Shown in pieces: positions 25,501 to 37,500 of a DNA stretch of 64,000 nucleotides. Under the pieces are notes generated by a model. That model made no database searches and was not told the DNA's origin. It saw nothing but the letters and a program-made list of their open reading frames with translations. Positions within the stretch are counted from its first letter, which is position 1. The number at the start of each line of letters is the position of its first letter. This stretch comes from Aplectana chamaeleonis (Eukaryota; Nematoda; Chromadorea; Rhabditida; Cosmocercidae): assembly GCA_029168955.1 (NCBI GenBank), contig JAPDOI010000211.1, positions 558,001 to 622,000 of the forward strand. Reading direction: 5' to 3'. Position numbers and translations under genes: made by a program.

Positions 25501-28500
25501 AAAACGGTCGGCTCAAGTCTCGTGCAACTTGTTTAGAAATTTCCCTGAGAATTTGGTAATACAGCGTTAAAAACAGTAACTCAGTCGAACCTAGTCGCTG
25601 GACAAATGATTGTGGTGTGATGATTGTGGTTAGCTCGGTGGTACTCATCGGAAGCTCGGAGGTACTCACCTTTCAGGTCCACGGGATGTGGATAGCTAGC
25701 CAACGGACTGCTGAGCGATACACGATAGGACGTGAACACGTGGCTTATAGAGACACAGGCAGAACTTATTTAGCGAAAAAAACCTTTTTTGGCTGTCAAT
25801 GCAAGGCTGATCTCGGAAATGAACTCTACGACATGCGTTTGGCAACTGGAATCACCATAGTGACCAGCGCTGCCTCATGTCTCGCTATAGGAGCGAGTAT
25901 CCCAGTGACCGTATTCATAGAACGATGGGAGCCTCCTGGTAATGTGCAAAGTCCACCCGCTGTTGGACGAGTTTTCGATGTTGTACCTTCCTGGGTACCC
26001 TGCAGGTAGGCAGGAAGGCTCCTCGCTACCTGGCGGGTAGACAGGAGGGTTTCTAGCCACCAGGCGGGTGGACGGAGAGAATTGCGACTGCCTGCTACTT
26101 TGATCTTAAGATCTGCCTCTAGGTCCGTAGCATCAAAAACAATTCAAGGACTTCTTTCGGGTTATACTGAATCGGCTTTGAGCTCTCTGTGAGATTGAAT
26201 GACACTGAGGAGCTGAACTCCTGCTGCCATTTGAAGCGCGATGGGGATGCAGACTTCTCACGCCGCAAACCTCGTTCTATCTCCGAGCTGCGCTGACTCA
26301 GGCGTCGTACGCGCAGCAGACCGTATTTTATTTTTTCATGCTTTCGTATAGCGTGGCCTCCCTAGTGGGCAAAAATGTCGAAGGGACCCATGAAAAGCCT
26401 TTATTTGTAAAGGAACGTCAATCTAAATACACTGTAGAATTCAATTTAGGTTTCGCGCCAGAATCTCTCTTACAGTTTTTCTGCATTTGGAGTTCGTGCC
26501 GTAACGGTTTTTCATGTTGTTTGACAGTCGCATCAACATTCTATGAAAAGGTGGTAGATGACTGGTGAGAACTGGTGGCTGATTCTGATCTTTACCCCCA
26601 TCCAACCTCATGACCCTAGGTTTTTGACGCGCCGAAGCTCACCTGTGTGGTGAGCTGGGCTCATTCATGATAGTTAGCCTGAAAATGGAAAAAGGTTTCC
26701 AGTGCGAACGATGCCGTTGAGCTCCTCCCAAAGCTTGGCCGATGACATAAGACACACTATAAGGTAAGGATCAGGGATGTGCGTAAAAGAAGTTTTGTGA
26801 TTCGTTAGTCGTTAGTCTTTCAACCGGCCAAAACACTCGTTAGTCGCTGAAATCGCATCGAGGGCATTGAAAACAAGCACAGTTGAAGTAAAAAAAGCAC
26901 TTATGAACAGAAAAAAAGGAAGGAATGAAGAGATGAATGTCTTCCAAAACATTCATGGCCATTAAGGACTCAAATCATTCCTTGTTAGAGAACCTAGTTC
27001 AAACTGCAAACCTACATATACGTAATTGAAAATATGCACGAAAGCCTTATACTCGAGAGTGTGTGTTTTTGTAATTTTCTCGGTAAGAAAAGAAACAATA
27101 TGGGAAAGCGAAAAAATCTTGAACTCTTTGCGTTTTTTTTTCAGTGCGAAATTTTCTATTCTGCGCTGTATGATGTTATTTGTGATCTACCCTATGGGGG
27201 TGTGGGACGTTTAGGCCGGTGGGCTAGAGCGCAGAGAAAGGACTCCGCGGCAGAGGCAAGCGCTACAATTCGTTTGCCACGCCTCATTTTTAGCGTTGGC
27301 TGTTTCAGCGCGCTTATGGGCAGTACATGGAGTGAACTTGTGTTTTGATTATTCTTGCCTTCTTTAAAACACTTTTCGAGAAGCGTATAAGGGTACAAAG
27401 GCCTGATATAGAGCAGAATGTGCTTTGTAGTATACGCACGTAATCCGGAAGAAGAACGTATTGAATAATGATGAGCAATGATAAGAATTAATGCAGCGTA
27501 TAATTATAGTTGTTTTTTTATTCAAAGCAGTGTTATCGGGTTGTAAAACTATCGCGGTTATCCTAATCCCACCACTCATAAAAAGCAAGTTTATTGAGAA
27601 ATGCTAGGCGTCTACCGATATTGAACTAAGAAATTAACCTTGAGAAGGGCACTTCACGTGACGTGAAAAGCTCATATACATCTACTATGTCAGTACCTAC
27701 TTTTTATTGCTGTATGCTTCGAATTCCGCTACTACAGTAGGTAACGCGCATCGCGGGGAATTTGAATGATGGGAAATATTGAACAAGCCCTGCCAAAAAT
27801 TACCCAATTACAGCGGGAATGCTTCCCGCACCACCTCAATTTCAAGGAAGATTGGAAACGAGCAAGTTCGGAAGGCATCCCGTTTCGGCCTACGATATAC
27901 ATTTATAAAAGCTGCTTTCTATTAAACAGGTTAGTGTTTTGGCATCCCTAGTTCTAAAACACAGTTTCATATCGACGTGTAACTCCAGGTTACTTGCAAA
28001 AGTCAGAAGCAAAAACTGATTCACCCTTCATTCCATAAATCACTCGTGAAGTACTCATGGAACTCTTGAAATAGTTGTTCTATCCTTTTCAACTAGAAAA
28101 GGTTGCTCAATTGGCGTATCAATAAAGTGGAGGGTGAACCATTTACAATTTCAATTAATAGTTGAATAATCCACTTATATGTGCACAAGGATTAAATAAA
28201 ACTACCTGGATCGGTTGGAATCATTTCTGGGGGAACAGGAGTTGGCATCTTCTTCCTGAAAAAGCGCAGTTGAGCATACGGTTGGTGGGGGAAAGGTTGC
28301 ATGTGCCACCATGATAGAGCGATTCGTCTCGAATAGCAATACTTTTCAATATCTCAGATCTCCAAATTGTTGAAAAACTCTGACAGATCTCTGAGAGAAA
28401 TCGCCGCTGCGGCTCCGCGATAGTGCCGCTTCGGAGCCTACAGGCCCCGAAGCGGCACTATCGCGGGGCCGTGCCGGCACTACCGCGGAGCCGTGGCAGA

Positions 28501-31500
28501 ACTAACACGGAGCCGTAGCGGCGATGCGGCAGTGCCGCTTCGGCTCCGCGATAGTGCCACAGCGGCTCCGGAAGAGTATCTCATATGAAGTCTTTGATTT
28601 TCATCGCGGTCCACAGCAAGAGGTGACCCGCGCGCGTGGTGTGGTTCACAGCGGTATATCCTCATCAAAATTGTTCTCCCTTCATTGGGGCCCCGAGCTG
28701 GCAGGCCAAGCCAGCCATCCAGGGATGCTCGGAAAAATTATTCTGCAAACAGAAAACTGAAAATTCAGTTTGATAGAAAACAGAAAAAAAATCTCAAAAA
28801 ATGAGCGGAAAACAGAAAATTTTTCAAAAATCAATTAACAGTGTTCAGAGTATAGTATTTCAGATTTTTTACAGCTTTAAACTTTTACACATTTTCCTGT
28901 GATAAATGGATTTTTTGCAAAATACCCAAAAGCCAGTAGTTGGCCAAAGGAGGAAATGTAGACTTACGAGAGAGGCAAACTATAGATGCAAAATGAAACC
29001 ACCCTTTTCATGAGACAATAACACTTGATTACTTGATCAGAAGCTCATTATGTGCAAAGAGTTCATAGATTTGGACGGGGAGGACTTGCTCTTCCCTAGT
29101 GTTCATATTTTGACGATAATTTCAGGATAATTGCTTGGTGCTCTTCCTGGACGCCCTAGAGCAACGCATGTGCCGCGCGGGTGTGCCTTGTGAGTATAAA
29201 TGTCCTAACGCGGCGCTCGCTTCATCATGACCATAGGTTCGTTGGGGTGGAAACAACGGTTTGAGAGGTGAAGGTTGTTTAGGATAGGTGAGTGGGAAAT
29301 GGTGAAAGTTCCCTATTGGCTTGCAACTTCGAAATTAAAACGTTTTCTTAATCCTCTGTTTCTTGCATTCAGTATATTTTTCTTTTTAAAGGCATCGTAC
29401 GTGCTGAAAACCACTCACCGTTTTTTTTTTAGATTGAATCGTTGGTTGGGCCTGCCTGAGCACGTGGGCAGAGTTTTTAGGGTCACCGACACATCATTGA
29501 GAAGATATGGGAGATTGAATGCCTCGAATTCCACCAAAAAAGGCCGGCCTTCCGTCAGCCATGTGGCCTCAAATGAGAAGAGAAGGTAGCTTATCAACAA
29601 ATGATACATCAACTTCCACTCATTTACGCGATATAGCTTGTTGAGAAGCTTCTTTCTTTTTCATTTTATGCCACATGGCTTTCAGAAGGCCGGCCTCTTT
29701 TGATGGAATTCGAGGCATTCGATCACCCATATCTTCCCAATGATGCGTCGGTGACCCGAGAAACTCTACCCACGTTCACAGGCGAGCCCAACCAACGATT
29801 CAAACTCAAAAAAACGGTGAGTGGTTTTCAGCGCGCACGATGCCTTTAATCATTAATTTTGAAACAATTTTTTTCGTTAGATGACCTCCTTTTTGAATTC
29901 ACTAATCTAATGAAATGATCTGCCTAGGTCATGAAAAATTTCCTTTTATTATTTTTTTTTGATTTTTTTTTTGAAATATTTTTCAGGTGAATTTTTCAAA
30001 ATGGCCATTTTCAATTCATGAAATAACGTATTTCAACACGAAGCAATCAGTTTTTCGCTTGTAACTTTCTTCCGAACAGACGAACAAAGATTCCGTGCAG
30101 AAATTGAAAGATGGAAGATTGTTGATTCTCGGAAAAAAAGTGGAGGGACGGAATGTTGGCGGTGTTGGCTTCTTACTCAACAACACCATGGCACATACTA
30201 TGGATTCGCACTTCATCTACTCCCCGCGCCTGGCCGTTTTACGACTCAAGCCCAAAGGACACCCAGCAATCTCTATCATCAACGCATATGCACCAACATC
30301 AGCTGCTGCGGATGATGAGCTCGATGAGTTCTACGGACAACTCGAGGATGTAGTAGCTAAAGAAAGAGGCTTTTACAAGATTTGTCTGGGCGACTTCAAT
30401 GCTGTCCTCGGAAGAGCAGTAGATGGAGAAGGAAGAATCGGATCGTATGGAGGCAACATCAGAAACGATAACGGTTCTCGCCTGGCAGACTTTTTGTGTA
30501 GCGCACGTATGTTCCACGGTAATTCGTTTTACAAGAAGCCCGAAAGTCGAAGATGGACCTGGAAGTCACCGAACGGAACGACGACCAATGAGATTGATCA
30601 TATTCTCGTTAATCGGCGATGGGCCCTTCTAGACGTCGGCACTGTTCCATCATTCGTGACAGGCTCTGACCACAGAATGCTTCGTGCAAAGCTTCGACTT
30701 CACAACAACTTTACGAGGAAACATCTTAGTCAGAGATTTTGCAGCAAAATCCGAACCGTGGATTCAGAAGTGATGCAGCGCAGTGTAGCCGATACGCAAT
30801 GGAATGTTTTTGATGATCCCACAGACGATTACGAGGACCTGTGTCGCAAGATAAAGGACGCCGAAAAAAATTCATTGGTTGGAGCAGTGGAACCAATTGA
30901 TAGGCTGCGCAAGGAGACTAAGCTGTTGCTGGAAAAACGCCGCTTGGTACATCTCGATCCGAACACCAGTCACTTGGAACGTGTTACGATCAGCAATGTT
31001 TGCAGAGCTGAGGTATCGAGCGATTTGAAGCAATATCGAGCGCGGAAGTTGTTGGACACCGTGAACCAGAGGAAAAGCATCAGGTTTTGTCGGAGAGAGC
31101 TCTCAGATCGCAGAGAACAAGTGTCAGCACTTCAAGATTCCTCGGGTTGCATTTGCACGTCCCGCGCTGGTATGGAAAAAATTGTGGTGGATTTCTACAG
31201 CACTCTCTTCAACTCAACACTGACCGTGCCGCGTAGCCCACTACCTGCAATAGCAGATGACCCGCCTCCAATCCTTGAGAGTGAAGTTGCTTTTGCTGTC
31301 AAAGGGATGAAGGAAAACACAGCTACTGGACCAGATGGCATTACAACCGAGTCCCTCAGAGCGGGTGGTTCACCTTATGGAAAGTTCTTGCGGAACACTT
31401 CTCCAGATACCTCGCGCAAGGATTGATTCCCGCGCAGTGGAAATCGTCAAGAACGATTCTCCTATTCAAAAGAGTGATCGGGATGACATCAACAACTACA

Positions 31501-34500
31501 GGCCAATCGCTCTCTACTCTCAGTGCCGTACAAGGTCTTTACGAAGATTCTGCTGAACAGGATAGAGAAGGCTCTGGACGACTTCCAGCCCAGAGAACAG
31601 GCAGGCTTCCGTAAGGGTTACTGCTGTCTTGATCACATTCAGGCGCTATCACAAGTCATTGAACGGACAAGGAGTACCATCTACCTCTAGCGCTCGTCTT
31701 CGTGGACTATACCAAGGCATTCGATTCGGTTGAAGTCCCGGCTGTTCTTAACGCTCTCATCCAAGCTGGTGTTGACGCTCAGTACATCAGAATATTGGAA
31801 GAGTGCAACAACGGAAGCAACACCATTATTCAACTATTCGAGAGGAAACTGAAGGTGTCGATTGGAAAGGGTGTCAGACAGGGAGATACCATCTCGCCGA
31901 AGCTGTTCACGACCGCGTTACAAGACGTGATGCGTCACATCGACTGGGAGGGCAAAGGTATCCTCATAGACGGGTGCAGACTATCCAACTTGCGCTTCGC
32001 TGACGACATTGTGCTGCTGGGTTCGTCTTCCGCAGAAGTCGAAGGAATGCTTAACGAACTGGACGCTGCAGGAAAAGCGATTGGCCTTACAATGAATCTA
32101 AGGAAAACCCAAGTGATGCGCAACCAGTGGTGTGACGACAGCCCCATTCGTCTCTCTGGCACTCCCCTACCCACTACGCACAGCTACGTCTATCTCGGAA
32201 GAGAGGTGAACATGCAAAACGCCTTGTCTACGGAGATCGGACGGAGACGACGAGCGGCCTGGTCTGCACTTGGATCGATAGTGGAAGTGACACACAAATT
32301 GCGGGACGTGAAGACACGAGCACGTTTGTTCGACACCACGGTGCTACCTGCGCTGTGCTATGGAACCGAGACATGGGCGGGAAACGAAGGCGACCACACA
32401 GGCTATAAGGACAGCTCACAGGGCGCTTGGAACGCAGACTACTGGAAGACTAATCGTCGTGCCCAGCGAGCTGGTGGCCTACGCAGTGCCGATCTTCGAA
32501 ATCAGTCGCAGTTAATGAACCCTCTTCTGTTCATGGCCCAGTCTAAACACCGATGGGCAGGACACGTGTTGCGCCGCATGGATGACCGATGGAGCCTCCG
32601 TACAACAGTCTGGTTACCACGTGATTGCCACCGGCCTCTAGGCCGTCCTCCCACAAAATGGAACTCTGTATTTTCAGGCAGAGTCAAGACGTTCTGCACC
32701 GAGCGAGGTCTTCCTGAAAATCACCATCACTGGATGTCCCTTGCTCGGGATCGGTCGAACTGGTTGAGATGTGGTCCACACGGCGGCGACGCGCAGTGAA
32801 GATGGATCATCAAGGTATCAAGGTAAGGTAACTTTCTTCCACTTCAAGATAATCCTTCGGTGAAGGTTATTCTTGGAAGCCTCATAAATTTTTGGATCCA
32901 AATGCGTTTTCAGGTGTGAAAAATACTGTTCTCACTGCTCCAACCGATTTCGGTTTATAAAGTGTTTTTTTGTGCCTGAAGTTATTGGTTTTTCGTTCAT
33001 AACTTTTTTACGCGAAGAGATGGACCTTCGGTGAAGGTTGTTTTCAAAATCTAGATGGAATTCTGAGTCGAAGTGTTATCAGGTTGGAAAATTTTTTTCT
33101 CGATCATTTAGCCTAATTTATTTTACAAAACGCCTATACCTCTTTAACCGTTATAGATAGGGTTATTGTGAAGATCGTTTTTGAAATCTAAGTGAAATTC
33201 TGCGTCGAACGATATATTGGATTTCTAACTTTGCTTGCCTCAGAAGCCAGCCAGATCGGTGGAGCCGAGCTCCATTGTTGGCTCCAGTGAGACTCTGCGT
33301 CTCCTATTCACACCATAGATGCGAGAGCATCCTATGGAGATAACTATAGAGCTCGGCTCCACCGACCTGGCTGGCCTATGGAGAAAGCAAAGTTATTAAC
33401 CCGATATACTGTTCGACGCGGAATTTCACGGAGATTTCAAAAACAACCTCCACCAAAACCCTATCTTCAACGGTTAAAGAGTTATAGGCGAAAACGCGGT
33501 GTTTGGTAAAACGAAATAGGCTAGAGGATCGAGAGAATATTTTTCAAATTGGAAACACTATTCGACGGAGAATTCCATCGAGATTCCTAAAACAACCTTC
33601 ACCTGAGCACAAAAAAGTTATGGACGAAAAACCAGCAGTGAAACCCACCTAATCTTGAAAATGGCTTGCATGAGTATTGGAAAACCAAAGACCGCAGATT
33701 CTATCCACAGTAACACAAACGTCATGATAAGAGTATTGAAAACAACTCCATCCTTGAGGCCCCGGTCAGAGTTGGTGCTATTTGCATCTGTATCAGGGGT
33801 GTGCGGAAATTTCTGTTTTCTGATTTCTGTTTTCTGTTTTCTGGCCGTTTTGGCCTTTCTGTTTTCTGATTTCTGTTTTCTGGAAAATCTGCAAAAAACA
33901 GAAAAAAATCAGAAAAAATGAACGAAATCCGGATCTGTGGAACAGCGCAGCTTATTTAGTCCTTTACGAGGTACTATTTGTATTCAATGTACGATTGCTG
34001 TTAAGGGCAGGGTTCGCGATATAAAAGTTAATTGCGGTATCTTTTTGAGAAGGTAGGCCTGGTCATCACAAAAGTGAAAATGAGTGGAAAGTCGGAGAAA
34101 AAACGCTCAAAAACAAGCTATTGCTGGGTCTCAGCCCGCCCAAGATTTCTACAATTGCTTGTTTTGTCGTCTTTTATTCTGCAGTTAAAGTAGCTGCTAG
34201 ATATCGAGAGACTACTAACTTTTTTAGCGGCAAAATAGAAGGCGGAAAATATGCATTTATAAAAAACCTGTTAGTTGGGGGTGTGCGTACACCTACCATT
34301 TAGCCGTCTTACTTGCTTTTGTGCGTTTTCCATGCAACTTGTCACTTATTTTTACTTTAGTGATGGCCAGACCTGCTTTCTTATAAAGAAATTTCAACAA
34401 TCGTTTTTACCGGTAACCCTGCTAACGCACTCGTAGAGTAGTACTTTGGCAAAATAGGGGTAGCATCCTAGGGAGGAGCACGAATTCAACTTCCCCTTGT

Positions 34501-37500
34501 CAGCAGCTGCTGCAGTTCGTTGTTCGCAGCAGCTGCTGCACACAGCGAGGGTCTGAACCCGATGTCTGTCCTAGGATGCAACCCTTATTTTGCTGACGTT
34601 CTACCATACGGGTGAGTGCTCTGAGAGTTTTGTCTGAGCAATTGCTGATAAATAGCCACAAAATGCCTGATTTTCGCGCAATAGCCGAGAACAAGGTCGT
34701 GTTCAGAGAATAGCTGTTTGCCGCGAACTAGGCGTCAATTAATGGTCGTCGAGAAACAGCCGCGAAAGAATGCTCTCAAAGGGGAGTGTAAGACGCATTG
34801 TTGAGTCAGATTTGGATGTCGACACCGCCGTCGGTTAAACTACCCATGTTTTCTCGGTTATTCCTCGATTATTTCGCGAACAACATGGCCGCAGCCACCT
34901 AGCAGCCAAGGAATAATCAAGAAATACTCGAGAATCTGCTCGACAGGATCAGTTGTTGAGCCTATTTCTCGGCCAAGACTATCAGCGTGTCTTTAATGAC
35001 CTTATAGCCGTCATTGACGCGACATCGCTACTACCAATGCCTTATAGGTCATCTATGCAGTTCCGCAGTAATTATACTTTAAGTACGGCAAAGGTATTCA
35101 GAGTTACATCCTCTCTTCACTTGAAAAAAAGTTAAAATGCAATGAGGAGTTCTTTCTGAAGTTTTTCTGTTTTCTGATTTCTGTTTTCTGGCCGTTTTGG
35201 CCTTTCTGTTTTCTGATTTCTGTTTTCTGACAAACTCGATTTTCTGTTTTCTGTTTTCTGAAAATTTTTTGAAAATTTCCGCACACCCCTGATCTGTATC
35301 CCCCCCCCCGCACCCCCCAACACCACCCCGGTCGATACGTATGTTTAAAATGATGGAGTGAGGTTGAGAAAATCACTCGGTGCATCCAACTAGATATGAC
35401 GATGTATACGTGGCCAACAGGATTGCACCTGTTCAGAGAAATAGTGAAGGAGAGTATGGTAAAGTAAAGGAGGTAGCAGTAAGGTTAGCTTTCTAGTGAC
35501 ACGCAATGTTTTATCTTCGACCCGCCCACCCGGTGATTTTCTCATCCGCCGTCATCCACGTATTGCATGGATATCGACCGCGTCGGATACATTGAGTGAC
35601 TTTCTCAACCTCACTCCATCATTTTAAACATACGTATCGACCGGGTGGGTGTGGTGCGGGGGTGTTGGGGTGTGGGGGTGTTGGGGGTGCGGGGGTTGTT
35701 GGGGGTGCCGGGGGTGTTGGGGTGCGGGGGGTGCTGGGAGTGCAGGGGGTGTTTGGGGGTGCGGGGGTGCTGGGGGTGCGGGGTGTTGGGGTGCGGGGGT
35801 GTTGGGGGTGCGGTGCTTGTTGGGGGTGGGGGGTGTTGGGGGTGCGGGGGTGTTGGGGGGTGCGGGGGGTGTTGGGGTGCGGGGGTGTTGGGGGTGCAGG
35901 GGTGTTGGGGTGCGGGGGATACATCGAGTGATTTTCTCAGCTTCACCTCACCATGTTGTTCATACGTATCGACCGGGTGGATGTTGGGGGTCTTGGGGGT
36001 GCGGGGGGATACACCGAGTGATTTTTGCATCCCATTTCCAATGCATTCTGTGTGTATCGACTGGGCTGGAGGCGTCGGCTCATCCAACTATGATCGGGGC
36101 CTAAACGTGGGTCGGTGGAATGATATCATGCTCCCTGCAAGGGATTCATTCCGGAACTCATAGATTAAGGTTTCGTATGACCGTGCGTTTGAAACGCGAC
36201 ACTAAGGACCTTCGCATCAAGTTGCTCTCTTCAAGTTGGAAGACTTGCAGGTCCCCCCTACTGCTGCATAGGGTAACACGTTAAAGGCAGTGTTCACGAT
36301 AAATTTCACTTCCGATATCTCTACGGATTACGGAAGATCTGGTGCCCTTTTTAAGCAAGGCATGCTTAAAAAGGACACAAAAGACGCGTTTTTGAGCAAA
36401 AATAGGCCTTCCCTCATTTACGTTGGTTTTTGAGTGTGGAGGAATTGACCGCTAGAAGGATGATACCTATCAGTGCAATGAAGCGATCAACTCACTTATC
36501 AGCACTTCCTTGAGTTGATCATTCCTGTAATCTGCGTCTTCATTTGTTCATTCGGAGGGGGCGGATCTGGGGCACCAGGCGTGTCTGGGGCACCAAAACG
36601 CTTGTTTGCAGCCGTTATTTTGTGGCTCCTGGCTCGTTTTTTACCGTTCTTTCGACACTGGGAGCCTGAGATCCTTGTAGCCTATCATTTCACTGTGGGA
36701 AGTCAACGAGGATGATCATCGTGAACGCTGCCTTTAAAGGCAGCATGCACGCTTAAAAATGATATCAATTTTATGGAATGAATCAAAGGTCTGAAGCTGT
36801 TAATGTTCAAAAATAACGAAAAAACCAAAAAAATCGACTGAAATGAAGATATAACGGTTCGTTCTATATTGGACCGAAAGTGGACGAGTTGTACCGCTCG
36901 CCCACTAGCGGAGCTAGCTACAAATCTGTTTGGATAACGACGCTAATGTTCTTGTACGGCCCTTTATGGAACGCTTACGCCGTTGCAAGCGTAAAAAATG
37001 AGCCAAAGTGACCGTAATCGAGCATTCAATATTTGTATTGAGGGGTGGAGCCCGTATCGGTGGGCGGAGAAAGGATGATTTGGCGACTCAAAACGGCTCA
37101 AATACGGTCATTTTAACTCGTTTTTGACGCTTGCAACTTCGTGAGGACTCTTCTAGGGCCTGCACGACCCCACTTATGTAGTTATCTCGACAACTTTTGC
37201 CAGCGTGTCTGCTGCCTTTAAGTCCTTATGCCCCACTAGTTGCACCAACACGCTGCTTTTTTACGGAGCTTTACCACTCCTACTGTTGCCCCAGCTGCTT
37301 CAGTTTTTGCTCCAAACTCCTGCGCTTTAGTGCTGCCCAACTGTTGCTCTCGACAACACTCACCAAACTGTCACGAAGACCTTCGTTCCACAAGTATCGG
37401 AGTGAATTGCTTCCAAGGAGCATGATAATCCACCAACCCACATTTTATCACGGTTGTAAATGGGATGCAGATGTGTCGCTTTACTCTTATCATGTTCACC

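Larger units (their letters stand above)
33758..36101. mobile_element. Harbinger-like element (copy 1), split by a hAT element
   Basis: It has the same ends as 21625-22225 (GGCCCCGGTCAGAGTTGG, and CCAACTATGATCGGGGCC at the right). Flanks are TGA and TAA, a degraded 3-bp duplication. A hAT-like element (33794-35291) sits near its left end. The right half holds the large G-rich array. The left end lies immediately upstream of exon 5 of the minus-strand gene. Confidence 0.6.

Noticed and set aside
25617..26009. 130-codon plus-strand frame
   Set aside because: No motif, no splice context, ends in a local GGCGGGTAGACAGGAGG repeat; probably chance.
35611..36163. Long frames of 100-170 codons in several registers
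   Set aside because: They are produced by the G-rich minisatellite; composition is almost only Gly, Val, Cys, Trp or Pro, Thr, His.
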